From Allosalinactinospora lopnorensis (GTDB lineage: Bacteria > Actinomycetota > Actinomycetes > Streptosporangiales > Streptosporangiaceae), in assembly GCF_000981225.1 (NCBI RefSeq), contig NZ_LAJC01000053.1, forward strand, positions 1-43,013: DNA of 43,013 bases, given 5' to 3'. A program made the position numbers and the translations under genes. This document shows positions 34,004-43,013 of the stretch, piece after piece (position 1 is the stretch's first letter; every line of letters starts with the position of its first letter). Under the pieces are notes generated by a model. It worked only from the letters and a program-made list of their open reading frames with translations. It ran no database searches and was not told the DNA's origin.

Positions 34004-34240
34004 TTAGAGGTGCCGTCTCTTGGCGGCGTCGAGGAAGGCACGCCACTCGGCTAAGGGGAAGACCAGTGCGCCGCGGTCCCGGTGTCTGGTGTCGCGGATG
34101 GCGGCGCCTGCTTCCCAGTTGGCCACCTCGACGCAGGCTGCCTCGCTCTGCGAGTAGCTGGACTTTCGGAAAAACACATGGGAGGGGATCGGTGAGTTCG
34201 AGGGAAGCACGCTGTTATTCCTTTTCTTCGCCTTCCCCAC
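34004..34240 (-). CDS. DUF397 family protein
   Basis: Up to 78 aa from GTG 34240, but that codon lies in a hairpin, so a later GTG start is likely. Signature FFRKSSYSQSEAACVEVANW, then AAIRDTRHRDRGALVFPLAE and WRAFLDAAKRR. This is the small-partner family of XRE/DUF5753 regulators, yet no such regulator is adjacent; the neighbour is the convergent STAND gene. It may be an orphan, or may act on a regulator elsewhere. Confidence 0.8.
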   Translation of the reverse strand: MGKAKKRNNSVLPSNSPIPSHVFFRKSSYSQSEAACVEVANWEAGAAIRDTRHRDRGALVFPLAEWRAFLDAAKRRHL

Positions 34241-34466
34241 CGAGAGGTGGGGGAGGGAATCGCCCCCGCATATCGCCAGAAGTAACCGTCATCTGCGCAC
34301 CGGGAGGTGCGTCGCGAGTAAAGTACCGAAATCGGGCGGCGGGACCAATCGGTTTTTGGGGCAATGGTCCGGTGACCGGAGTGCGCGCCACCGCCCGAAC
34401 AATGGAAAACATCAGCGGAATCGCGGGCGATCCGTGCGCTGACATCCTCGGACTACACTCTGGTGC

Positions 34467-34964
34467 GTGCAGACGTTCCTGCCGTACCCGGATTTCACCG
34501 CGACGGCGTACGTGCTTGATGCCCGGCGTCTCGGCAAGCAGCGGGTGGAAGCACTGCAGGTCCTTCGCGCGCTGACGGTCGCCGGGTACGGCTGGCGCGG
34601 CCATCCGGCGGCGGGCATGTGGCTCGGCTACGAGGAGGCCTTGGCCCGGTACGGCCTGACCGTGTGCGATGTGTGGCGCTCGGCCGGACGGGCCGACACC
34701 TGCGCGGCGACCATCCGCGCGGACCTGGAGGCGGCGACCCGGGTCACCGCGGTGCGGTCCCAGGAGGAAATGGCCGAAGCGGGTGAGCTTCCGCCGTGGC
34801 TCGGCGATCAGGAATTCCACCGCAGCCATCAGTCCGCGCTGCTGCGAAAGGATCCCGGATACTACGGCCGGTTCTTCCCCGGTGTTCCGGACGACCTGCC
34901 CTATGTGTGGCCCGTGTCCGACCGCACTGCCCGATCGGGGATTTTCCGCGCCCCTGATCCGTAA
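34467..34964 (+). CDS. MSMEG_6728-like protein, possibly related to pyrimidine-dimer glycosylases
   Basis: 165 aa from GTG 34467. Family-like text: MQTFLPYPDFTATAYVLDAR, RLGKQRVEALQVLRAL, GWRGHPAAGMWLGYEEALAR, DTCAATIRADLEAA and the C-terminal FHRSHQSALLRKDPGYYGRF. The LDARRLGKQRVEA segment and the RSHQSALLRK segment recall the T4 endonuclease V (Pyr_excise) fold. A role in DNA repair would be an inference from that resemblance only. Confidence 0.7.
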   Translation: MQTFLPYPDFTATAYVLDARRLGKQRVEALQVLRALTVAGYGWRGHPAAGMWLGYEEALARYGLTVCDVWRSAGRADTCAATIRADLEAATRVTAVRSQEEMAEAGELPPWLGDQEFHRSHQSALLRKDPGYYGRFFPGVPDDLPYVWPVSDRTARSGIFRAPDP

Positions 34965-35030
34965 TGGGCGATCCGGGGTCGAACTCTCCTGTTGGAGAAC
35001 CGGGGCCGCCGGTTCCCGGCGCGGCTCCCT

Positions 35031-35064
35031 GCTCCCGGGGCGGGCGGAGGACCGCCCCGGGAGC
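35031..35064. terminator. Bidirectional terminator between convergent genes
   Basis: Perfect 13-bp arms GCTCCCGGGGCGG (35031-35043) and CCGCCCCGGGAGC (35052-35064) with an eight-base loop, followed rightward by GGCTTT. It lies in the gap between the convergent MSMEG_6728-like and DoxX genes and can serve both. Confidence 0.8.
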
Positions 35065-35069
35065 GGCTT

Positions 35070-35522
35070 TCAGGAGTTTCGGTGCGCTTCCGGTGCGCCT
35101 CCCCCGCGCACCCGGGTGAGCACCTCCATGGTGCGCCCGCGGCGGCCCCAGGCGACCACCAGGCTAAGCACCAGCAGGACCAGGGCCGCCACCGGCGGGG
35201 CGTCCAGGACGAAGACGTCGAACACCGCGGCGCCGACCATCACACCGGCCAGCCCGAGAGCGGCCAGTCCGCTGAGCAGCGGGATCAGTAGTCCGATGGC
35301 GCCGAGCACCTCCAGGGCGCCGGTCAGGTAGCGGAACCAGTCCCCGAAGCCGATGGTGTCGAACAACTCAACCATCTCCTCCGTGCCGGCGAGCTTGGCG
35401 CCGCCGCTGAAGGCGAACCCCGCCGCCAGCAGGGCCTGGACGACCCACAGCGCGATGCTGCCCGCCCGTCCCGGTGCCGCGGCGGCGCGTCCGCCCGCCT
35501 CGGCCGTCCCTTGCGTTTCCAT
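35070..35522 (-). CDS. DoxX-family membrane protein
   Basis: 150 aa with four membrane helices: LWVVQALLAAGFAFSGGAKL (the DoxX signature first helix), WFRYLTGALEVLGAIGLLIP, LAALGLAGVMVGAAVFDVFV and PVAALVLLVLSLVVAWG. DoxX proteins are small redox-linked or stress-linked membrane proteins of unsettled function. It is divergent from a MarR-family regulator with a strong inverted repeat between, so it is probably the regulator's target. Confidence 0.88.
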   Translation of the reverse strand: METQGTAEAGGRAAAAPGRAGSIALWVVQALLAAGFAFSGGAKLAGTEEMVELFDTIGFGDWFRYLTGALEVLGAIGLLIPLLSGLAALGLAGVMVGAAVFDVFVLDAPPVAALVLLVLSLVVAWGRRGRTMEVLTRVRGGGAPEAHRNS

Positions 35523-35559
35523 GCCGCCCTCCGATGTTCGATCAGTGATGCTACGCAGA

Positions 35560-35585
35560 ACAATAGTACGCGCAGCAACTATTGT
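35560..35585. promoter_or_regulatory. Candidate MarR operator in the doxX-marR gap
   Basis: ACAATAGT (35560-35567) and ACTATTGT (35578-35585) form a perfect 8-bp inverted repeat with a 10-base spacer, in the only AT-rich part of the shared promoter region. MarR-family dimers typically bind such sites to repress themselves and the divergent gene. Confidence 0.6.
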
Positions 35586-35632
35586 CGAAGCAGAAGGTGT
35601 AGTGGGGAGTGAGAGGTCGGTAGGCTGGACGC

Positions 35633-36157
35633 ATGAGCAACGCTGCGGGGCCGACCGAGCAATGCAATGACCCGCGGATCACCGCCCTGGGCCTACTCGT
35701 CGATGTCCGCACCGGCGTGACCGCCCGGCTCGCCCCGGTCTTCGAGGCGCACGGCATCTCCGAAAACGACTTCGACGCGGTACTGCGTATCGCCCGGAGC
35801 TGCGACAACGCGTTGCGCATGTCCGATCTGGCCCGGCAGGCGGGAGCCTCGACGAGCGGGATGACCAGGGTCGTGGACCGGCTGGAGCGCCGGGGGCTGG
35901 TGGTCCGCGAGCCGCACCCCACCGACCGCCGGGTGCTCTACGTCCGGCTCACCCGGGAGGGGCTTGACAAGACCGGCGCGATGCTGCCGGACCTGCTCGC
36001 CGCGATCGACCACTGGTTCACCGGCCGACTTCCCGCCGAGCATCTCGACCAGCTTCTCGCCGGCCTGCGCGTCGTACGCGACGTCGTCCTGCCCGAAGCG
36101 GAGGAAGCCGAACGAGGGAACCGCGCCGCCGCGGTGACCGAGACGTCCTCTCCATAG
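35633..36157 (+). CDS. MarR-family transcriptional regulator
   Basis: 174 aa. Winged-helix core: NDFDAVLRIARSCDNALRMS, DLARQAGASTSGMTRVVDRL, ERRGLVVREPHPTDRRVLYV and RLTREGLDKTGAMLPDLLAA. The DRR beta-wing motif is intact. Divergent from DoxX and likely autoregulated through the dyad at 35560-35585. No cysteine redox switch of the OhrR type is evident near the N-terminus, so the signal is unknown. Confidence 0.9.
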   Translation: MSNAAGPTEQCNDPRITALGLLVDVRTGVTARLAPVFEAHGISENDFDAVLRIARSCDNALRMSDLARQAGASTSGMTRVVDRLERRGLVVREPHPTDRRVLYVRLTREGLDKTGAMLPDLLAAIDHWFTGRLPAEHLDQLLAGLRVVRDVVLPEAEEAERGNRAAAVTETSSP

Positions 36158-36175
36158 ACGCAGCGGTGACGCCCC

Positions 36176-36197
36176 CGTCCCCGCCCCGGGTCGGGGA
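36176..36197 (+). terminator. Hairpin after the MarR gene
   Basis: GTCCCCG (36176-36182) and CGGGGAC (36191-36197), with an eight-base loop, 18 bases after the stop codon. No T-run. Probable terminator. Confidence 0.45.
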
Positions 36198-36397
36198 CGC
36201 CACCGCTCATATGGGGAGAGCCATGGACACGGAATTCAGGGAGGATCCCGCCCATCGCGCATCCACAAGCCAAGTGTGAAACCGACCGGATGGTATGTCA
36301 ATGGTATTCTCATCGAATACGTTGATATACGTTGCCGGCGGCCGGGGTCACCGTGATGGCGGGCCGGTGCGTTGAGCTCGAAGAGACAGGAGGAGCG

Positions 36398-37419
36398 ATG
36401 GGCGAGGCGAACCCTCCGGGGCTGGATCTGGAGCGGCTCCGGAATCACCTGGAGTCCGAACGGCCCGGGCTGGTGCGGGGGGAGCTGACCGCGGAGCTCA
36501 TCGCCGGAGGCCGCTCGAACCTCACCTATGCCGTCACCGATGGCCACAGCCGCTGGGCCGTGCGCCGCCCTCCGCTGGGGCACGTGCTGCCGACAGCGCA
36601 TGACATGGGCCGCGAGTACCGCGTCATCTCGGCGCTGGCGGGGACGGGCGTCCCGGTGCCGCCCACCGTGCTGCTGTGCGACGACCCCGACGTGATCGGG
36701 GCCCGGTTCTATGTGATGGACTTCATCGACGGCACGCCCTTCCGCGAGGCCGGCCGGCTCGCCGAACTCGGCCCGCAACGCACCCGCGAGGTCGTCGCGT
36801 CGCTGGTCGAAACGCTCGTCGAGCTGCACGCCGTGTCTCCGGAGAGCGTCGGGCTCGGCGACTTCGGCCGCCCCGAAGCTTCCTGGAGCGCCAGCTGCGC
36901 CGTTGGGGCAAGCAGCTCGACGCCTCGCGCAGCCGCGACCTTCCCGGCATCGACGACCTGCACGACCGCCTCGCCTCGGCGATGCCCGCCTCGCCCGCCC
37001 CGACGATCGTGCACGGCGACTACCGGCTCGACAACGTGCTGGTCGACGAGCAGGACCGGATCACCGCCGTCCTCGACTGGGAGATGTCGACGCTGGGCGA
37101 CCCGCTCACCGACCTGGCGCTCATCGTCGCCTACAGCAGCCGCGACCTGCCCACCTTCGCGGGCGTCAGCAACGCGCACGAAGCCCCCGGCTTTCCCGGG
37201 ACCGACGAGATCGTCGCCCGCTACGCCAAGGGGTCGGGCCGCGACGTCTCGGCGCTGCCCTGGTACGCGGGCTTCGCGTTCTTCAAGCTCGCCGTGATCC
37301 TGGAGGGCATCCACTACCGCTACAGCCAGGGCCAGACGGTCGGGGACGACTTCGACCGGATCGGCGACGCCGTCCCCCTTCTCATCTCCGCCGGCCTCGC
37401 CCACCTCGATAGGGCCTGA
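36398..37419 (+). pseudogene. Phosphotransferase (APH/ACAD10-like), frame broken near 36878
   Basis: ATG 36398 follows GGAGGAG. The first frame gives the kinase N-lobe: LIAGGRSNLTYAVTDGHSRW, AVRRPPLGHVLPTAHDMGRE and FYVMDFIDGTPFREAGRL. It breaks after FGRPE; one added G continues as GFLERQLRRWGKQL, then the catalytic loop IVHGDYRLDNVLVDE, the DFG-like LDWEMSTLGDPLTDLA and the C-terminal FFKLAVILEGIHYRYSQG. The repaired protein is about 340 aa. This group is often linked to acyl-CoA dehydrogenases and may phosphorylate hydroxy-acyl substrates. The break looks like an assembly error. Confidence 0.8.
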
Positions 37420-37423
37420 CCGG

Positions 37424-38416
37424 CTAGGCGCGCGGCTCCTCCCCGCTCAGGTGCGTCCGGCCGTGCGGCTCCTCGAAGTCGAGGACCGGACCGGCCGGGA
37501 CGATCCGCTTGGGGTTCAGCGTGCCGTGCGTGATGTAGTAGTGGCGCTTGATGTGGCCGAAGTCGGTGGTCTCGCGGAAGGCCGGGCGCTGGTAGAGGTC
37601 GCGGGTGTAGGCCCACAGGCGGGGGTGGTCCACCAGGCGCCTGATGTTGGTCTTGAAATGCGTGGCGTAGACCGCGTCGAACCGGGCCAGCGTCACCCAC
37701 AGCCGGACGTCGGCCTCGGTGATGGCGTCGCCCAGCAGGTACCGCCGGGTGGCCAGCCGCTCCTCCAGGTCGTCGAGCGCGGCGAAGAGGTCGCGGACGG
37801 CTTCGTCGTAGGCCGCCTGGGTGGGCGCGAACCCGCAGCGGTACACGCCGTTGTTGACGTCGCGGTAGATCCGGTCGTTCAGCTCGTCGATCTCCGACCG
37901 CATACTCTCGGGGTAGAGGTCGACGCCGTGCCGGGCCCAGGCGTCGAAGCGTGCGTTCAGGTCCACGGTGATATCGGGAAAGTGGTTGCTGACGATCCGG
38001 CGGGTGCGGGTATCCCAGAGCACCGGCACGGAGATGTGCCCGTCGAACCCCGGTTCGGTCGCCTCGTAAGCCTCGCGCAGCAGGGCGAAGTGCTCCACCT
38101 CGTCGGGGCCGTGCCTCTCGCCGTCGCGGAACGCCCAGCCGCGGCCGTCGCGGACCGGATCGACGATACCCACGGAGACGGCGTCCTCCAGTCCTTTGAG
38201 CTTGCGGACGATCAGGCTGCGCTGCGCCCACGGGCAGGCATAGGAGGCGTAGATGTGGTACCGGCCGGCCTCGGCGGGGAAGTCCTCCGAGCCGATCCGG
38301 CCGCGGAACGGGTAGGGCGGACGCTCGAACGCTGTTCCGCTCGGCTTGGTCAGGGACGAACCGTAGTCGCCGTAGTGCTCGAAGTCGACGGGCGTCGCGG
38401 TGGTGACGGTTGCCAT
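37424..38416 (-). CDS. Glutathionyl-hydroquinone reductase-like (Xi-class GST)
   Basis: 330 aa from ATG 38416. The active-site Cys is in YASYACPWAQRSLIVRKLKG. Other family marks are GRGWAFRDG, VPVLWDTRTRRIVSNHFPDI, LNDRIYRDVNNGVYRCGFAP and YLLGDAITEADVRLWVTLAR; the C-terminus has ETTDFGHIKRHYYITHGTLN. These enzymes use a Cys thiol to release thiol adducts from hydroquinones. Actinomycetes mostly lack glutathione, so mycothiol is the likelier cofactor, by inference. Convergent with the phosphotransferase and divergent from fabG. Confidence 0.9.
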   Translation of the reverse strand: MATVTTATPVDFEHYGDYGSSLTKPSGTAFERPPYPFRGRIGSEDFPAEAGRYHIYASYACPWAQRSLIVRKLKGLEDAVSVGIVDPVRDGRGWAFRDGERHGPDEVEHFALLREAYEATEPGFDGHISVPVLWDTRTRRIVSNHFPDITVDLNARFDAWARHGVDLYPESMRSEIDELNDRIYRDVNNGVYRCGFAPTQAAYDEAVRDLFAALDDLEERLATRRYLLGDAITEADVRLWVTLARFDAVYATHFKTNIRRLVDHPRLWAYTRDLYQRPAFRETTDFGHIKRHYYITHGTLNPKRIVPAGPVLDFEEPHGRTHLSGEEPRA

Positions 38417-38571
38417 GGCGCTCTCTCTCCGGGCCGCGGACGTCTTTCCTCCCGGGCTCCTGAACCTCGGGCGGCTGTTCCCTCTCTACCCGCTGGAGCA
38501 GCGCCGACGCCTGAACTGCCGGGCGACGGGCGGGGACGATGGCGGAGGGCGACGGGCGTGCGGCGCCGTAA

Positions 38572-39377
<806 letters not shown>

Positions 39378-39432
39378 AGCTCCGCATCCCCCACGCCAGC
39401 AGGCGAACAAGCAGAACAGGACTGAAGACGCA

Positions 39433-40196
39433 ATGGGAATTCTTGAGGGCAAGCGCATCCTGGTGACCGGGGTGATTACCGACAGCTCGATCGCCTACCA
39501 CGTGGCCCGCCTCTGCCAGGAGCAGGGCGCCACGGTGGTGCTCACCGGGTACGGCCGGTTGAGCCTCGTCCAGCGCATCGCCCAGCGGCTCCCCGACACC
39601 CCGCCGGTGCTGGAGCTCGACGTCACCAGCGAGGAGGACCTCGCCAGCCTCGCCGACCGGATCCGCGAACACGTCGACGGTATCGACGGCATCGTGCACT
39701 CCATCGGCTTCACTCCCCAGGAGGCACTGGGCGGCAACTTCCTCAACACCAAGTGGGAGGACGTCGCCACGGCCCTGCACACGTCGGCGTTCTCGCTGAA
39801 GTCGCTCACCGCCGCGGTGCTGCCGCTGATGAAGGACGGCGGTTCGGTGGTGGCGATGGACTTCGACAACAGTGTGTCCTACCCCATCTACGACTGGATG
39901 GCGTCGCCAAGTCCGGCCTGACCTCCACGGCCCGCTACCTCGCCCGTTACCTCGGTGAGCAGAAGGTGCGGGTCAATCTGGTCTCCGCCGGCCCGCTGCG
40001 CACGATGGCGGCGCGCAGCATCCCCGGTTTCGAGGAGCTGGCCGACGCCTGGCCGCAGCGCGCCCCGCTCGGCTGGGACACCGCGGACCCCGAGCCCGCG
40101 GCCCGCGCCGTGGTCGCGCTGCTCTCCGACTGGTTCCCGGCCACCACGGGTGAGGTCGTGCACGTCGACGGGGGCTTCCACTCGACAGGGGCATAG
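39433..40196 (+). pseudogene. fabI: Enoyl-ACP reductase FabI (InhA-like), frame broken near 39900
   Basis: ATG 39433. First frame: MGILEGKRILVTGVITDSSI, then AYHVARLCQEQGATVVLTGY, DGIVHSIGFTPQEALGGNF and VAMDFDNSVSYPIYDWM. One added G near 39900 joins GVAKSGLTSTARYLARYLGE, RVNLVSAGPLRTMAARSIPG and FPATTGEVVHVDGGFHS. The catalytic Tyr (PIYDWM) and Lys (VAKSGL) are split by the break. The repaired length of about 254 aa suits FabI. It performs the NADH-dependent last step of each elongation cycle and is the family targeted by isoniazid and triclosan. Partner of the upstream fabG. Confidence 0.9.
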
Positions 40197-40202
40197 GCTG
40201 GT

Positions 40203-40235
40203 CCCGCGGGCGTCCCCGTACGGGGACGCCGCGGG
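40203..40235 (+). terminator. Hairpin after fabI
   Basis: CCCGCGGGCGTCCCC (40203-40217) pairs with GGGGACGCCGCGGG (40222-40235) apart from one bulged base, with a GTAC loop. It starts six bases after the fabI stop and probably ends the fabG-fabI transcript. Confidence 0.65.
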
Positions 40236-40274
40236 CACGCCGAGGGAGCCGTAGGACGGGGAGGAGCCGCGGAG

Positions 40275-41039
40275 ATGGATCTCGGACTGGACGGCGCCAA
40301 GGTCGTGGTCACCGGCGCGAGCCGCGGAATCGGCAGGGCGATCGCGCGGACCTTCGCCGAGGAAGGGGCCGACCTCGCGATCTGCGCCCGCTCGCCCGAA
40401 CCGCTGAAACACGCCGCCGAAGAGCTGCGCGCGAGCGGGGTGGCGGTGCTGGCCGAGGCACTCGACGTCGCCGACACCGAGGCCCTGCGCGGCTTCGTCG
40501 ACCGGGCGGCCGAGGACCTCGGCGGGATCGATGCCGTGGTCTCCAACGTCTCCGGTGGCAGTGCGGCGACCCCGGACCAGTGGGAGCGCGGTTTTCGGAC
40601 CGACGTCATGCCCTTCGTTCGGATGGCCGAGTACGCCGAGCCCCACTTGGCCGCGTCCCAGCGCGGCGGCGCCATCGTGCTCATCTCCACCACCTCCGCG
40701 CTGCACGCCGGGGCGCCCCCGTCCGGACCGAAGGCCTACGGCGCGTACAAGGCCGCCCTCAACCACTACGCGGCCGGGCTCGCCCGCACCCTGCCGGAGA
40801 AGGGGGTCCGGGTGAACACGGTCTCGCCCGGCCCCGTCGAGTTCGAAGGTGGCGGCTGGGCCCGGCGCAGGGAGAGCGACCCGGAGTTCTACGAGCGGAT
40901 CCGATCCAGGATTCCCTTCGGCCGCCTGGGCCGCCCCGAGGAGGTCGCCCGGGCCGTCGTCTTTCTGGGCAGCCCGGCCGCGAGCTACATCACCGGGACC
41001 AACGTGGTCGTCGACGGCGGCTTCGTGGACCAGATCTAG
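40275..41039 (+). CDS. SDR-family oxidoreductase
   Basis: 254 aa. Cofactor motif VVVTGASRGIGRAIARTFAE, then DLAICARSPEPL (NADPH preference), VSNVSGGSAATP, the active-site Ser region VLISTTSALHAGAPPSGPKA with YGAYKAALNHYAAGLA (Tyr-x3-Lys), and the end SYITGTNVVVDGGFVDQI. An intact short-chain dehydrogenase next to fabG-fabI; the hairpin between suggests a separate transcript. Substrate unknown. Confidence 0.88.
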   Translation: MDLGLDGAKVVVTGASRGIGRAIARTFAEEGADLAICARSPEPLKHAAEELRASGVAVLAEALDVADTEALRGFVDRAAEDLGGIDAVVSNVSGGSAATPDQWERGFRTDVMPFVRMAEYAEPHLAASQRGGAIVLISTTSALHAGAPPSGPKAYGAYKAALNHYAAGLARTLPEKGVRVNTVSPGPVEFEGGGWARRRESDPEFYERIRSRIPFGRLGRPEEVARAVVFLGSPAASYITGTNVVVDGGFVDQI

Positions 41040-41185
41040 CGCCCGGAACGTGCGTCCGGATCCCGTGTCCAGCGGACCGGGTGTCTTCACTCACCGTATT
41101 TCCACGCTTTCGCAAAGACGGCGTTTTCTCCGGCGCGCGGGGTGGAACGCGGCCCCGACCTCCGATATCCAGGCCGGAAGCTGCG

Positions 41186-41965
41186 ATGAACGCGTCGGAG
41201 GAGGTGTCGGGGGTGGCTGATGCTGGAATCTATCCGGTAAAGGTCGACGGGGACCTCGATCCGGGGTTGCGGCGCTGGGTGTGGCTGGTCAAGTGGATCC
41301 TGGCGATCCCGCACTACGTCGTGCTGTTCTTCCTGTGGATCGCGTTCGCCGTCCTGACCATTGTCGTCTTCTTCGCGATCCTGATCACCGGCCGCTATCC
41401 CGAGCCGATCTTCCGGTTCAACGTCGGCGTTCTGCGGTGGAGCTGGCGGGTGCGCTACTACGCCTATTCCGCGCTGGGCACGGACCGCTACCCGCCGTTC
41501 ACCATCGCCGAGCGCGGTAACTACCCCGCGCGGTTCGAGGTGGACTACCCCGAGCGGCTCTCGCGCGGCCTGGTGCTCGTCAAGTGGTGGCTGCTGGCCC
41601 TCCCGCACTACGTCGTCGTGAGTATCTTCGTCGGCAGCGGCCCTTACCTGCTGTACCTGGGCTATCCCTGGCGAGACGGCGGCGAACCGGACGGGGCGGG
41701 GACCTACTACAACTGGAGCCTCATCTACGTGCTGGTCCTGTTCGCCGCGGTCGTCCTGCTGTTCGCCGGGTTCTATCCGCGGGGGATCTTCGACTTCGTC
41801 CTCGGGATGAACCGGTGGCGGCTGCGCGTCTCGGCCTACGCCGCCCTGATGACCGACCACTACCCGCCGTTCCGGCTCGATCCCGGAGGCGCGGATCCGG
41901 CCCGGCGCGGCCCGCCGCGGGAAGGCCCGCCGGACGCGGGAACGATGCCCTACGTACCGACCTGA
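41186..41965 (+). CDS. DUF4389 integral membrane protein
   Basis: About 259 aa from ATG 41186. Two related halves: WLVKWILAIPHYVVLFFLWI with FAILITGRYPEPIFRFNVGV, and VLVKWWLLALPHYVVVSIFV with LLFAGFYPRGIFDFVLGMNR. Each is followed by a YYAYSALGTDRYPPF or AYAALMTDHYPPF motif, the mark of DUF4389. Three to four membrane helices. The internal duplication is normal for the family. The C-terminal tail is Pro/Gly-rich. Function unknown. Confidence 0.85.
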   Translation: MNASEEVSGVADAGIYPVKVDGDLDPGLRRWVWLVKWILAIPHYVVLFFLWIAFAVLTIVVFFAILITGRYPEPIFRFNVGVLRWSWRVRYYAYSALGTDRYPPFTIAERGNYPARFEVDYPERLSRGLVLVKWWLLALPHYVVVSIFVGSGPYLLYLGYPWRDGGEPDGAGTYYNWSLIYVLVLFAAVVLLFAGFYPRGIFDFVLGMNRWRLRVSAYAALMTDHYPPFRLDPGGADPARRGPPREGPPDAGTMPYVPT

Positions 41966-41984
41966 CCCCGAACCGGTGACCGGG

Positions 41985-43013
41985 TCACCCCTCGCGCAGC
42001 ACCTCGACCAGGCGGGTCTGCCGCTCGATGGCGGCGGTGCGCCGCACGGCCTGCGCGAGATCGGGGCCCGCGGCGTGCACGACGGACAGGTGCCGCCGGG
42101 CGCGGGTGATCGCGGTGTACACCTGGGGCCGGGAGCCCTTGGTCTCGGGCGGGAACACGGCGATGACCGCGGGCCAGAGGCCGCCGTGGGAGTCGGCGAC
42201 CGTGATGGCCCCCCCCGGCCGCAGGTGCGCGGGGTCGGCCACGGTGGCCGTCGTTCCGTCCGCGAGCCCCACGCGCACCCCGGTGTCGTCGGCCCCCTCC
42301 AATCGGCCGACGTCGCCCGCCGAGTAGCCGGGACCGTCGGCGGTCAGCAGGACGCGGTCGCCGGGATCAAGTCCCCGGTATGTCCCGGGGCCGGGGTTGA
42401 GCCGCTCCTTGCAGGCGGTGTTGAGCGCGTCGGCGCCGGAATCACCAGCGCGGGTGGCGGCCACGACCTGTACCTGCCCGGCGGGAACCCCCAGGGCGCG
42501 CGGGATGGAGTCGGTGATCAGCTGCACCGTGCGGTGCGCCGCCTCGGCGCCGGACGAGGCCGGAACCACGACCACCTCGCGGCCGGGCGCCTCGACCTGC
42601 CCCAGCTCGCCTCCGGCGACCAGGCCGGAGAGCCGGACCAGCGGGCCGGGCTCCGCGGCGGGGGGGAGTTCGGCGACCGCGACCGTGCGCGAGGCGATCA
42701 CATCCCGCACGACCTGCCCGGGAGAGGCGGAAGGCGCCTGGGCGGGGTCGGCGACCAGGACGAGATGGGTGTCGTCGGCGCAGGCGTCGACCAGGACCGC
42801 GGCGCGCTCCACGTCCAGCGCCATGGCTTCGGGAACGATCACGAGCCCCGCCTCAATGGGGCGTGCCGCGCCCCGCTCGAACACCCCGGGGGCGCGGCAC
42901 TCCAGGAGTCGGCTCAGCGGGACGACCTCGACCCCGGGGGCGGCCCCGCCGCTCAGATCGGCCAGCTCGGCGTTGAGGGCCGCCGCGGCCTGGGCGGTGG
43001 GGGCGGCCACGGC
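41985..43013 (-). CDS. RecD/TrwC-like helicase, C-terminal part (runs off the window)
   Basis: The 3' portion of a gene whose start lies beyond the right edge; 341 residues are visible. It keeps the second half of a superfamily 1 helicase: a Walker-B-like LVIVPEAMALDVERAAVLVD, the motif III region HLVLVADPAQAPSASPGQVV, an SH3-like insert (DPGDRVLLTADGPGYSAGDV) and the UvrD_C_2 end KGSRPQVYTAITRARRHLSV. Many actinobacterial genes of this kind carry N-terminal helix-hairpin-helix repeats (RecD2-like). In the Walker B position Pro replaces the usual Asp (VPEA rather than VDEA), which could weaken ATP hydrolysis or mark a divergent member. Confidence 0.75.
   Translation of the reverse strand, partial: AVAAPTAQAAAALNAELADLSGGAAPGVEVVPLSRLLECRAPGVFERGAARPIEAGLVIVPEAMALDVERAAVLVDACADDTHLVLVADPAQAPSASPGQVVRDVIASRTVAVAELPPAAEPGPLVRLSGLVAGGELGQVEAPGREVVVVPASSGAEAAHRTVQLITDSIPRALGVPAGQVQVVAATRAGDSGADALNTACKERLNPGPGTYRGLDPGDRVLLTADGPGYSAGDVGRLEGADDTGVRVGLADGTTATVADPAHLRPGGAITVADSHGGLWPAVIAVFPPETKGSRPQVYTAITRARRHLSVVHAAGPDLAQAVRRTAAIERQTRLVEVLREG

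Overview
The window is high-GC actinobacterial DNA. Several gene families point to a filamentous actinomycete: helix-turn-helix (XRE) regulators with a DUF5753 region, DUF397 and DUF6879 partners, an NB-ARC/TPR regulator, a Ku protein with an SAP-like tail, and polyprenol-phosphate mannosyltransferase. Family Nocardiopsaceae is a reasonable guess, but nothing here proves the genus.

Layout. 0-7.7 kb: a DUF2306 membrane protein divergent from a TetR-type repressor; then a leftward group made of a phosphopantetheinyl transferase, an S9 peptidase, a 35-aa acidic peptide and a JmjC/cupin oxygenase; then a DUF6777 lipoprotein. 8.3-13.1 kb: a broken methyltransferase and a complete leftward lasso-peptide cluster (precursor, cyclase, RRE protein, leader peptidase) ending in a protein-isoaspartate methyltransferase (PIMT) homologue. 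This is the gene set of aspartimide-modified lasso peptides. The precursor (12920-13036) predicts the core GSAAHDTADTNVARYN. 13.1-16.7 kb: two sets of XRE regulators with their DUF6879/DUF397 partners. 17-19.75 kb: a lower-GC two-gene operon with an SMC/Rad50-like zinc-hook ATPase and a 124-aa partner, a possible defence system. Copies of a 59-bp repeat lie at 8194 and 20053, in the same orientation, on either side of this accessory segment.

20-29.7 kb is more ordinary: two DeoR-type regulators around a small membrane protein, polyprenol-phosphate mannosyltransferase, a short FAD/NAD(P)-binding protein, a TetR regulator, a secreted GHL10-type glycosidase, a secreted SGNH hydrolase with a PKD domain, and Ku. 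29.7-34.3 kb is accessory again: an N-6 DNA methylase remnant, DUF6879, a STAND (NB-ARC/TPR) protein and DUF397. 34.4-43 kb is housekeeping: an MSMEG_6728-like protein, DoxX/MarR, a phosphotransferase, glutathionyl-hydroquinone reductase, FabG, FabI, another SDR, a DUF4389 membrane protein, and a helicase C-terminus cut by the window edge.

Ten reading-frame breaks were found, including in fabG and fabI. Every one is repaired by adding a single base, nearly always at a G/C run. This looks like base-undercalling in the assembly rather than gene decay, so genes labelled pseudogene here may be intact in the organism.
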